In this document: piece by piece, positions 7,455 through 14,882 of the stretch
How positions within the stretch are numbered: the stretch's first letter is position 1
How the letters are laid out: each line of letters starts with the position of its first letter
Assembly: GCA_015489285.1 (NCBI GenBank)
Contig: WGAA01000297.1
Location: forward strand, 1-15,532
Reading direction: 5' to 3'
Length of the DNA: 15,532 bases
Source of the DNA: Anaerolineae bacterium
Lineage (GTDB): Bacteria; Chloroflexota; Anaerolineae; JAADDB01
The notes under the pieces: model-generated
The model's input: only the letters and a program-made list of their open reading frames with translations
Told to the model about the DNA's origin: nothing
Databases searched by the model: none
Made by a program: the position numbers and the translations under genes

Positions 7455-8138
7455 ATGTCTCGATTCGAGAAAAGGGCCGTCTTCGTTTTAGTAGTTATCT
7501 TTACCTTCTTCCTGGTGTTCAGTGGGTGTCAGTCCCAGAACCCACGACCTGCCATGGCGACTCCGACCCAGGTGCAGGCCGACGCGTACGCGCTGATCGC
7601 CCAGGCGCGGGCCGCGTATCGAGCTGCCGATTTCGAGAAGGCGTTGGAACTGGCTCGAAAGGCGGCCACAGCGGACCCCGGGAACAACACCGCCTGGGAC
7701 CTCTACCGGCAGGCCAGCATTGCCCAGGCAGCGAACACCTACCTCAGCACATTACCCAAGCATCGCTATCGCCTCCCGGTGGAAGTGTTCCTGCGCGACC
7801 GGGTGAACCACACCAAAGATTGGTTCGTCATCGACGTGCGGGAACCGGACGAGTACGCCCAAGGGCACATCGAGGGCGCGATCAACATCCCCCTGCGGGA
7901 ACTGATGAAGCACCTGGACGAGTTGCCCAGCAGCAAGACGGCCCCGATCTTGCTGTATTGCCATTCACAGAAGCGGGCCACCCACGCCCTCGTCATCCTG
8001 CACGAATTGGGGTACATCAAGGCCTACAACCTGGAGGGTGGGTACGCGGCCTACGTGAACTGGCTCCGGCACAACCCCACTCCCACCCCCGGCCCAACGC
8101 CAACCCCGGCGCCGGAAGAGCCCGATTACGGTTGTTGA
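7455..8138 (+). CDS. Lipoprotein with TPR-like segment and rhodanese domain
   Basis: A 227-residue exported lipoprotein: signal peptide 1-24 with lipobox VFSG-Cys25, a helical TPR-like stretch about 40-95 (YRAADFEKALELARKAATADP), then a rhodanese domain about 108-205. The domain shows VIDVREPDEYAQGHIEGAIN (125-144) and the active-site loop Cys169-HSQK-Arg174, the CX4R form competent for persulfide transfer. A Thr/Pro tail (PTPTPGPTPTP) ends in Asp-Tyr-Gly-Cys, so the very last residue is a second free cysteine. It is the first gene of the reductase operon and suggests that sulfane sulfur is handled outside the membrane next to the molybdoenzyme. The ATG at 7455 is chosen for the signal peptide; the site before it is only a G-run. 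A larger overlapping frame at 7412-8323 has no domain sense and is a shadow. Confidence 0.9.
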   Translation: MSRFEKRAVFVLVVIFTFFLVFSGCQSQNPRPAMATPTQVQADAYALIAQARAAYRAADFEKALELARKAATADPGNNTAWDLYRQASIAQAANTYLSTLPKHRYRLPVEVFLRDRVNHTKDWFVIDVREPDEYAQGHIEGAINIPLRELMKHLDELPSSKTAPILLYCHSQKRATHALVILHELGYIKAYNLEGGYAAYVNWLRHNPTPTPGPTPTPAPEEPDYGC

Positions 8139-8180
8139 GCGGAGATTGGTCATCGCCACATCTCGCGAAAGGAGGTCTGT

Positions 8181-8912
8181 ATGTCCGTTGCACAGCCCGT
8201 AGTTGCGGAAAAGGAGAACGCGATCGTTCGCATGATGAAGGACCTGGAGCGGGCGTTGAAAAAGCCCCCTTCAGAGCGCCGTTGGGGGATGGTCATCGAC
8301 CTCACCAAGTGTGTAGCCTGTGACGCGTGCACCGTTTCCTGCAAGGCGGAAAACAAGACACCGCCGGGCGTGAACTACACGCTGGTCATCAAGGAGGAAG
8401 TCGGCACCTACCCCAACGTGCGGGAGGTCTTCCTGCCCCGTCCCTGTATGCACTGTGAGAATCCCCCTTGTGTGGATGTTTGCCCGGTCGGGGCCACGTG
8501 GAAGAACGAGGAGGGCGTCGTCGTCATCGATTACGACGTGTGCATCGGCTGTCGGTACTGTATGACCGCCTGCCCTTACGGCGCCCGAACCTTTGACTTT
8601 GGCGATTGGTACACCGAAGGCACGCCCCACCTGGCTCCTTACGAGACCGCGCCCACGTTCGAGTACGGGGAAATGCGCGTCCGCAACGAGCACGAATCCC
8701 CGGTAGGCAACGTGCGCAAGTGTCACTTCTGCCTCCACCGCGTCCACGAGGGATTGCTCCCCGCGTGCATCACCGACTGTATCGGACGGGCTCGCTACTT
8801 CGGCGACCTGAACGATCCCGACAGCCTGGTGTCCGAACTGCTGCGGGAGCGTTACTCCTTCCGTTTGAAGGAGGAATTGGGCACGGAGCCAAAGGTGTTC
8901 TACCTGACCTGA
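8181..8912 (+). CDS. Four-cluster ferredoxin electron-transfer subunit (TtrB/PsrB-like)
   Basis: The 243-residue iron-sulfur subunit of a membrane-bound molybdoenzyme; it passes electrons between the NrfD-type anchor and the catalytic subunit. All 16 cluster cysteines are present in four groups: 44/47/50/54, 89/92/97/101, 121/124/127/131 and 181/184/196/200, the DMSO-reductase-family B-subunit pattern. It has no signal peptide, so it is probably carried across by the Tat-exported catalytic subunit. Strong ribosome site AAAGGAGG (8168-8175). A gene for an NrfD-like protein begins 13 bases on. The B-C-A order is that of ttrBCA. The B subunit alone does not fix the substrate. Confidence 0.92.
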   Translation: MSVAQPVVAEKENAIVRMMKDLERALKKPPSERRWGMVIDLTKCVACDACTVSCKAENKTPPGVNYTLVIKEEVGTYPNVREVFLPRPCMHCENPPCVDVCPVGATWKNEEGVVVIDYDVCIGCRYCMTACPYGARTFDFGDWYTEGTPHLAPYETAPTFEYGEMRVRNEHESPVGNVRKCHFCLHRVHEGLLPACITDCIGRARYFGDLNDPDSLVSELLRERYSFRLKEELGTEPKVFYLT

Positions 8913-8925
8913 TAAGGAGGCCGTC

Positions 8926-10083
8926 ATGAAGGGAAACAAAGGTTTGGTCATCGCTTATTGGGTGGTCGTGGCCGTGTTGGTGATCGTGGGGCTGGTGGGC
9001 CTTTACTGGCGCCTTACCACCGGCCACAAGATGGCGAACTACGGCGAACTGATTGTGTGGGGCCTGTGGGTGAGCATGTACATCTTCTTCATGGCCGTCG
9101 CGGCCGGCGCGTTCATCGTGGCTTCCATGGTATATACCTTTGACGTGGAAACCCTGCGTCCGGTACGACGGCTGGCGTTGCTCACGCCTCTGGTGGCTAT
9201 GCCCCTGGGCTTCTTCAGCATTTGGGTGGACCTGGGGCACATGGAGCGGGCCTATGAGATGATCACCCGTCCCCACCTGACGTCCATGATGAACATCGAG
9301 TTGTGGCTCTACGGCGCGTTCTTTATCGTTCTCCTCGTCATGCTTTGGGAAGAATTCGCCAAGGGTGGCGAGGACAAAGCGCTGATGAAGTGGGCCGGAG
9401 CCATCGGCCTGGTGCTGGTCATCCTGTACGAGGCCGCGGGCGGCGCCCTCTTCGGCGTGGCCAAGGCCCGACCCGCATGGCACGGTGGGCTCTTCCCGCT
9501 GCTCTTCATCCTCTCCGGCTTTACCGTGGGGGTTGGCACGGTCGTCTTTCTCCACGTGTTCCTCCCCAAACTGTTCGGGGGTAAAGTGAGCAAACCCGCT
9601 GTGGTCTGGCTGGGAGAACTGTTGCTGGTGCTCATCATCATCGAGTTCCTGTTCGTCTTATCGGAATACTTTGTCGGCCTCTACAGCGGGATTCCCAGCG
9701 AGGTAACGCCGTTGAAGCAAATTCTGACGGGTCCCTTCTGGTATGTCTTCTGGATTGGCCAGTTCTTGATAGGCATCGTCCTGCCCATCGTCTTGCTGGC
9801 ATGGCAGCGTACCCGCACCAGCCCCCTGTGGGTAGCGATTGCCGGTTTGGGCGTCTTCATCGGCACCTTTGCCATGCGCCTGAACCTGGTCATTCCGGCC
9901 CTGGCATATCCTGAACTGAAAGGTCTTGTCGAAGCCGTGCCCTCCCCGCGGATGACGACCGTCTACGTGCCGAGCACCATGGAGTGGTTCGTGGGGCTGG
10001 GAATCTTCGGGCTGGGCATGGCTGCATTTGCGGTGCTGTACCACCTGCTTCCTGTGCAGTCGCAGGCAGCAAAGGAGGCGTAA
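8926..10083 (+). CDS. NrfD/PsrC-type polytopic membrane subunit (TtrC-like)
   Basis: A 385-residue integral membrane protein of the polysulfide reductase NrfD family, the quinone-interacting anchor of the complex. About ten membrane segments can be picked out, near residues 7-27, 39-64, 80-100, 122-142, 153-175, 188-212, 222-245, 263-290, 299-318 and 352-374. Polar or charged residues inside the bundle (FFSIWVDLGHMERAYEM, EAAGGALFG, FAMRLNLVIPA) are typical of the family. It starts behind AAGGAGG 13 bases after the ferredoxin subunit and ends one base before the catalytic subunit gene. No haem-binding pattern is evident. Family clear; quinone type and substrate unknown. Confidence 0.92.
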   Translation: MKGNKGLVIAYWVVVAVLVIVGLVGLYWRLTTGHKMANYGELIVWGLWVSMYIFFMAVAAGAFIVASMVYTFDVETLRPVRRLALLTPLVAMPLGFFSIWVDLGHMERAYEMITRPHLTSMMNIELWLYGAFFIVLLVMLWEEFAKGGEDKALMKWAGAIGLVLVILYEAAGGALFGVAKARPAWHGGLFPLLFILSGFTVGVGTVVFLHVFLPKLFGGKVSKPAVVWLGELLLVLIIIEFLFVLSEYFVGLYSGIPSEVTPLKQILTGPFWYVFWIGQFLIGIVLPIVLLAWQRTRTSPLWVAIAGLGVFIGTFAMRLNLVIPALAYPELKGLVEAVPSPRMTTVYVPSTMEWFVGLGIFGLGMAAFAVLYHLLPVQSQAAKEA

Positions 10084-10084
10084 C

Positions 10085-13000
10085 ATGAGCACGAACGGGA
10101 AGAACGGAAAGAAAAAACACCCCAATACCATATTGGAAACGGAAATCAGTCGCCGGGACTTCCTGAAAGTTTCGGCAGTTTTGGGAAGCTCCCTGGCCGT
10201 GGCGACTCAGGTGGACAACGCGTTCCACAAGGTGGCCGCACTCAGTGACGCCGCGGCACGAGGCGCGACAGGCGAGTACCCACTCAACAAGGCAGAGCAC
10301 ATCATTTACAGCACCTGCTTACAATGCCATACGTCCTGTACTATCAAAGGGAAAGTGCTGGACGGCGTGCTCGTGAAGATCGACGGCAACCCCTACAGCC
10401 CGATGAACATGCTGCCGCAACTTCACTACGATACGCCCCTGGAAGAGGCCGCCAAGGTGGACGCCAAACTGTGCCCCAAGGGACAGGCCGGCGTCAACAC
10501 CGAGTACGACCCCTATCGCATCACCAAGGTGTTGAAGCGGGCGGGAAAGCGGGGCGAGAACAAGTGGGAGGTCATCTCCTTCGACCAGGCCATCGATGAG
10601 ATTGTCAACGGCGGCACCTTCGCCGACGGCACCCGGACTCCCGGCCTGAAGGAGATTTGGGCTGTCCGCGATCCCGACCTGATGGCCGCGCTGAAGAAGG
10701 ACGCCATGGCCGTGGCCGCGGGCAAGATGAGCATCGACGAGTTCAAGGCCAAGCACAAGGACCACCTGGACCTGCTCATCGACCCCGATCATCCCGACCT
10801 GGGGCCCAAGAACAACCAGTTCGTCTTCCAGGCCGGGCGCATCGAGCACGGCCGCAAGGAGTTCGCCAAGCGCTGGCTCAAGGACGCGTTCGGCTCCATC
10901 AACTGGTACGAGCACACGACCATCTGCGAGCAATCCCACCACATCGCCACCGGGGAGATGACCAATCAGTACAAGGGCGGTGGCAAGTGGGGAGGTGGCA
11001 AACATCACCTGAAGCCCGACTACGCCAACGCGGAGATGGTCATCTTCTTCGGCACGGGCGCGTTCGAGGCGAACTTCGGCCCCACGCCCATGAGTGAGTT
11101 GGTCACCTGGTCCCTCACCTACCGCAACATGAAGATGGCGGTGGTGGACCCGCGGCTGAGCAAGACCGCGGCCAAGGCCAAATGGTGGCTGCCGGTCAAA
11201 CCGGGGACGGACGCGGCGCTGGCCCTGGCTATGGCACGCTGGATTATCGAGAACGAGCGCTACGACAAGACGTTCCTCAGCAACGCCAACAAGGCCGCGG
11301 CCAAGGCCAGCGGGGAAACCTCCTGGACCAACGCCACTTATCTGGTCAAGATCGAAGATGGCAAACCCACCCGCCTCTTGCGCCCCAACGAAGCCGGGTT
11401 GGGAGACATGGATGGGTTCGTGGTCAGCAAGGACGGTCAACTCATTGCCGTGGACCCCAATGACGCCGAGAACCCGGTCGTGGGGGACCTCTTTGTGGAG
11501 GGATCGGTCAACGGCATTCAGTACAAGTCCGCGTTCCAGCTCTACAAAGAGGAGACCATGAAGCACTCCCTGCAGGAGTGGTCCGACATCTGCGGCATCC
11601 CCGTGCGCAAGATCGTGGAAGTCGCCCGGGAGTTCACCAGCCACGGCAAGAAGGCCGGGGTGGACTTCTACCGCGGGCCGGTGCAGCACACCAACGGCTA
11701 CTACACCGGTCTGGCCGTCCTCATGCTCAACGTCCTCATCGGCAATGCCGATTGGGTGGGGGGTCTGGGCAAAGGAGGCGGTCACTGGCACGAGGATGGC
11801 TCTAAGGGCGGCTTATTCCCCATCAAGAAGATGCATCCGGGCAAAATAGGCTCCTTTGGCGTCCCCTTGACCCGCGAGAAGTGGCATTACGAGAAGAGCA
11901 CACTTTTCAAGCGGGATGGCTATCCGGCCAAGCGGCCCTGGTATCCCTACACGGGCAATGTGTACCAGGAGATCATCCCCAGCGCCGCGGACGGGTATCC
12001 GTACCCGATCAAGGCCCTCTTCCTCCACAAGGGAACACCGGCCTACGCCTCTCCGGCAGGCAATCCCGCCCTGGAAACCCTGGCCGACATGGAGAAGGTT
12101 CCCCTCTTCTTCGCCTGTGATGTCGTCATCGGTGAGACGAGCATGTACGCGGACTACCTCTTCCCGGACACGGCCATCTGGGAACGATGGGGAACGCCCC
12201 ACACCACTCCGGCCGTGCAGGCGAAGACGAGCAAGGTCCGCCAGCCCATCGTCGAGCCGCTGACGGAGAAGGTGACCGTCTTCGGCGTGGAGCAACACAT
12301 AAGCATGGAAGCTATCATGCTGGCCATCGCCGAACGCATGGGCTTGCCGGGTTACGGCAAGAACGGCTTCGGCGACGGTATGGACTTCAACACGCGCGAG
12401 GACTACTTCCTGAAGTTGGTCGCCAATCTGGCCTGGGGCGACAAGAAGGACGGCTCCGATTCGGTGCCCGAGGCGGACGACAGGGAACTGGCCATCTTCC
12501 GCGCCGCGCGGGCCCACTTCACCAAGGCCGTCTTCGATGAGGCCCGCTGGAAGAAGGCCATTGGCAACGACGAGTCCCTGTGGCGCAAAGTCGTCTACCT
12601 GCTCAACCGAGGCGGCCGCTTCGAGGACTTCAGCAAGGTGTACGACGGTGACCGCCTGGCCCACAAGTTCGCCGGTATGTTCAACATCTTCATCGACAAT
12701 GTGGCCAAGGGGAAGCACAGCCTGACCGGGGAGCACTTCTACGGTCTGCCCACGTATGAACCGCTCAAGGATGCAGCCGGGCGGCCCCTTGACCAGCACC
12801 AGCCGGAGGATGAATATCCCTTCCAGCTCTTCACCTTCAAGCATATCTACGGTGGCCAGTCCCGCACCATCGGCAACTACTGGGCCCAATTGGGCGTGTC
12901 CAAAGAGAACTACGTCTTGATGAACAAGGCCGATGCCGACCGCCTGGGTTTAAAGGATGGCGACATGGTGAAGCTGGTCTCCAAGAGCAACCCGGACGGC

Positions 13001-13294
13001 ATGTGGCTGTTACCCAACTCGAAGAAAGTGCCTGTGGCGGGCAAGGTGAAGGTCATCCAGGGCATCCGCCCCGGCACGGTGGCCGTTTCCTGGCACTTCG
13101 GCCACTGGGCCTACGGCGCTCGCGATGTGGTCATCAACGGACACGTGGTGAAGGGCGATCCGCGGCGAGCCACAGGCCTGTGCCCGAACGCGGTCATGCT
13201 GGAGGACCCGGTGCTGAAGAACGTCAGCCTGACCGATCCTATCGGCGGCTCGGCATCCTTCTACGACACGCGGGTCAAGATAGTGAAACTGTAG
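10085..13294 (+). CDS. Molybdopterin oxidoreductase catalytic subunit, TtrA/SrdA/ArrA-like, Tat-exported
   Basis: A 1069-residue catalytic subunit of the DMSO-reductase superfamily. The N-terminus has a twin-arginine signal, SRRDFLK (residues 22-28), so it acts outside the membrane. Next is the [4Fe-4S] motif Cys78-x2-Cys81-x3-Cys85 with Cys130 in KLCPKGQAG. Cys281 in TTICEQSHH is the likely molybdenum ligand. From memory, several stretches match Salmonella TtrA closely: KRAGKRGENKWEVISFDQAI, LGPKNNQF, GETSWTNATYLV and the VSWHFGHWAYGARD region near the end. It has a charged insert (about 200-240) after the first domain. Length is close to TtrA (about 1020). The start at 10085 follows AAAGGAGG by 7 bases; an open stretch back to 10028 overlaps the NrfD gene and would displace the Tat signal. 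Candidate substrates are tetrathionate or other sulfur oxyanions, selenate, or arsenate/arsenite. No chaperone (TorD-like) gene is present in the window. Confidence 0.9.
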   Translation: MSTNGKNGKKKHPNTILETEISRRDFLKVSAVLGSSLAVATQVDNAFHKVAALSDAAARGATGEYPLNKAEHIIYSTCLQCHTSCTIKGKVLDGVLVKIDGNPYSPMNMLPQLHYDTPLEEAAKVDAKLCPKGQAGVNTEYDPYRITKVLKRAGKRGENKWEVISFDQAIDEIVNGGTFADGTRTPGLKEIWAVRDPDLMAALKKDAMAVAAGKMSIDEFKAKHKDHLDLLIDPDHPDLGPKNNQFVFQAGRIEHGRKEFAKRWLKDAFGSINWYEHTTICEQSHHIATGEMTNQYKGGGKWGGGKHHLKPDYANAEMVIFFGTGAFEANFGPTPMSELVTWSLTYRNMKMAVVDPRLSKTAAKAKWWLPVKPGTDAALALAMARWIIENERYDKTFLSNANKAAAKASGETSWTNATYLVKIEDGKPTRLLRPNEAGLGDMDGFVVSKDGQLIAVDPNDAENPVVGDLFVEGSVNGIQYKSAFQLYKEETMKHSLQEWSDICGIPVRKIVEVAREFTSHGKKAGVDFYRGPVQHTNGYYTGLAVLMLNVLIGNADWVGGLGKGGGHWHEDGSKGGLFPIKKMHPGKIGSFGVPLTREKWHYEKSTLFKRDGYPAKRPWYPYTGNVYQEIIPSAADGYPYPIKALFLHKGTPAYASPAGNPALETLADMEKVPLFFACDVVIGETSMYADYLFPDTAIWERWGTPHTTPAVQAKTSKVRQPIVEPLTEKVTVFGVEQHISMEAIMLAIAERMGLPGYGKNGFGDGMDFNTREDYFLKLVANLAWGDKKDGSDSVPEADDRELAIFRAARAHFTKAVFDEARWKKAIGNDESLWRKVVYLLNRGGRFEDFSKVYDGDRLAHKFAGMFNIFIDNVAKGKHSLTGEHFYGLPTYEPLKDAAGRPLDQHQPEDEYPFQLFTFKHIYGGQSRTIGNYWAQLGVSKENYVLMNKADADRLGLKDGDMVKLVSKSNPDGMWLLPNSKKVPVAGKVKVIQGIRPGTVAVSWHFGHWAYGARDVVINGHVVKGDPRRATGLCPNAVMLEDPVLKNVSLTDPIGGSASFYDTRVKIVKL

Positions 13295-13303
13295 GAACAT
13301 TTC

Positions 13304-13338
13304 AGGGCTTCCGAGGTCGCCAAGGCCTCGGAAGCCCT
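13304..13338. other. Perfect 13-bp stem-loop between catalytic subunit and cytochrome genes
   Basis: AGGGCTTCCGAGG (13304-13316) pairs exactly with CCTCGGAAGCCCT (13326-13338) around a 9-base loop. No T-run follows on either strand, so full termination is unlikely. It could attenuate transcription or protect the 3' end of the long message, setting a lower or separate level for the cytochrome and Mrp genes. Confidence 0.75.
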
Positions 13339-13346
13339 ATGCGCCT

Positions 13347-13352
13347 GGAGGA
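13347..13352 (+). promoter_or_regulatory. Ribosome binding site of the cytochrome c gene, unusually close to its start
   Basis: GGAGGA ends only 3 bases before the GTG at 13356. An ATG at 13354 overlaps it but is in another frame and meets a stop within eight codons. Initiation may therefore be weak or mixed. Confidence 0.55.
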
Positions 13353-13355
13353 AAT

Positions 13356-13727
13356 GTGGGACGCTGGAAGTGGATAGGACTTGTCGTTCTCGTCATCGTC
13401 ATCCTGCGGTTCGTCACGAATCCGCCTCGCTTCTGGTTGAACCTGACGAAGCGGGTGGAACCCTCCGCTGCCGTGGGGGAACGACTGGTGGACAAGTACG
13501 GGTGCCGGGGATGCCACCGCATCGGCGGCGTGGGCGCGTTGACGGGCCCCGACCTGGACGCGGTCATCGCTCGTGACAGAAACGTGGACCCCGCCCATGT
13601 GACCCTGCGCCTGTGGCTGCGGGACCCGAAAAAGGTGCGGCCCAACACCCCCATGCCCAACTTCCACCTGTCCGATTCGGAGGTGGAAGCCATCATCCTG
13701 TACCTTGAATCTGTTGCCCCAAAGTAA
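13356..13727 (+). CDS. Membrane-anchored monohaem cytochrome c
   Basis: A 123-residue protein with an N-terminal hydrophobic anchor (residues 5-20) and a class I cytochrome c domain. The single haem site is Cys50-x2-Cys53-His54 (GCRGCHRIGG); the sixth ligand is probably Met100 in NTPMPNFHLS. The anchor keeps it on the outer face of the membrane, where it could exchange electrons with the molybdoenzyme complex. The gene starts at GTG 13356; no other in-frame start precedes the hydrophobic segment. It lies 61 bases after the catalytic subunit, across the stem-loop, and 27 bases before the Mrp-like gene. A cytochrome partner hints that the complex may also link to a cytochrome chain rather than only quinol (inference). 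Confidence 0.92.
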   Translation: MGRWKWIGLVVLVIVILRFVTNPPRFWLNLTKRVEPSAAVGERLVDKYGCRGCHRIGGVGALTGPDLDAVIARDRNVDPAHVTLRLWLRDPKKVRPNTPMPNFHLSDSEVEAIILYLESVAPK

Positions 13728-13754
13728 CGACGTCTTTAGCGAGGAGATGCGCGT

Positions 13755-14882
13755 ATGGTGACCCAAGCCGATGTGTTGAACGCGTTGCGTCAGGTTGTGG
13801 ACCCGGAGTTGCACCGCGATATCGTCAGCCTGAACATGGTGCGCGACGTGGAGGTCGAAGGCAACGCGGTGCGTTTTAAATTGGCCCTGACGACTATAGC
13901 CTGTCCCCTGCTGGACACACTGGCGGAGCAGGCGCATCGTGCGGTGGCCGCGTTGCCAGGCGTCGAGCACGTGGGCGTGGAAGTGGTGGAGATGGACCCG
14001 GAGGAGGTGCGCGCCCTGTATCAGGCCGCTCGCAACAACGGGCAGGCCAAGGGGAACGTGCCCACCGTGTTCAGCGTGGACCCGGCCAAGCCCATGGTGC
14101 AATCCCTGGCCCGACAGCTGAGCCCCATCCAGTACATGGTGGGCGTCACGTCGGGCAAGGGAGGCGTGGGGAAGTCCACGGTGACGGCCATGCTGGCGGT
14201 ATCTCTGCGTCGCTTGGGGTACAAGGTGGGCATCCTCGACGCGGACATCACGGGCGCCAGTATCCCCAAGATCTTCGGCCTCACCATGAACATCAACGCC
14301 ACGCCCGAGGGCCTCATCCCCCGGCAGACGGAAGGCGGCATCAAGGTCATCTCCGCCAACCTGATGCTGCGCAATCCCGACGACCCCGTGGCCTGGCGCG
14401 GCTCCCGCATCGCCCAGTTGATCACCGACCTCTGGCGGGATGTCATCTGGGGCCCGCTGGATTACCTGCTCATTGACTTCCCCCCGGGCACGTCGGATGC
14501 CCAATTGACCGTCATGATGGACTTGCCCATCAACGGGGTCATCATGGTCACCACGCCCCAGGAACTGGCCGGCCTCATCGTGCGCAAGGCCGTGCGCATG
14601 AGCATGGACATGAAGGTGCCGCTCCTGGGCATCATCGAGAACATGAGTTACTTCGTGTGCCCGGAGACGGGCACGCGCTACGATATCTTCGGTCAGAGCC
14701 ACGTGGAAGAGGTCACCCGGCTGGCCGGCGTACCTCTTCTGGCGCGGTTGCCCATCGACACGGAACTGGCCCAGGCGTGCGACGCGGGCCGCATCGAAGC
14801 CTATCGCAACCCGGTCATGGACGGCGTGGCCCAGTCGGTGGATCTGGCGTTGCAGAAGGAGCGCGTCCGGCGCGGTACGTGA
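13755..14882 (+). CDS. Mrp/ApbC-type iron-sulfur carrier P-loop ATPase with DUF59 domain
   Basis: A 375-residue cytoplasmic ATPase that binds and hands over Fe-S clusters. The N-terminal DUF59/MIP18 domain (about 1-85) contains the conserved Cys50-Pro (TTIACPLL). The ATPase domain has the deviant Walker A GKGGVGKS (134-141), switch region LDADITGASIPKIFG, and DFPPGTSDAQL (241-251). The C-terminal pair usual in many members (CPxC) is reduced to one cysteine, Cys302 in FVCPETGTRYDIFG; variation here is known in the family. It is last in the operon, 27 bases after the cytochrome gene, where it could help load the five or so clusters of the B and A subunits (inference). GAGGAG at 13741-13746 supports the start. 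Its TGA stop (14880-14882) lies inside repeat copy D. Confidence 0.92.
   Translation: MVTQADVLNALRQVVDPELHRDIVSLNMVRDVEVEGNAVRFKLALTTIACPLLDTLAEQAHRAVAALPGVEHVGVEVVEMDPEEVRALYQAARNNGQAKGNVPTVFSVDPAKPMVQSLARQLSPIQYMVGVTSGKGGVGKSTVTAMLAVSLRRLGYKVGILDADITGASIPKIFGLTMNINATPEGLIPRQTEGGIKVISANLMLRNPDDPVAWRGSRIAQLITDLWRDVIWGPLDYLLIDFPPGTSDAQLTVMMDLPINGVIMVTTPQELAGLIVRKAVRMSMDMKVPLLGIIENMSYFVCPETGTRYDIFGQSHVEEVTRLAGVPLLARLPIDTELAQACDAGRIEAYRNPVMDGVAQSVDLALQKERVRRGT

Noticed and set aside
7412..8323. 303-residue frame overlapping the rhodanese gene
   Set aside because: No domain sense, low-complexity Gly/Arg/Pro content, and it overlaps two well-supported genes in another frame.
10028..10084. Upstream start for the molybdopterin subunit
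   Set aside because: It overlaps the NrfD gene and pushes the Tat signal inward; ATG at 10085 has a strong ribosome site.
10319..11791. Long minus-strand frame opposite the molybdopterin subunit
   Set aside because: A mirror of high-GC codon bias; no recognisable protein family.
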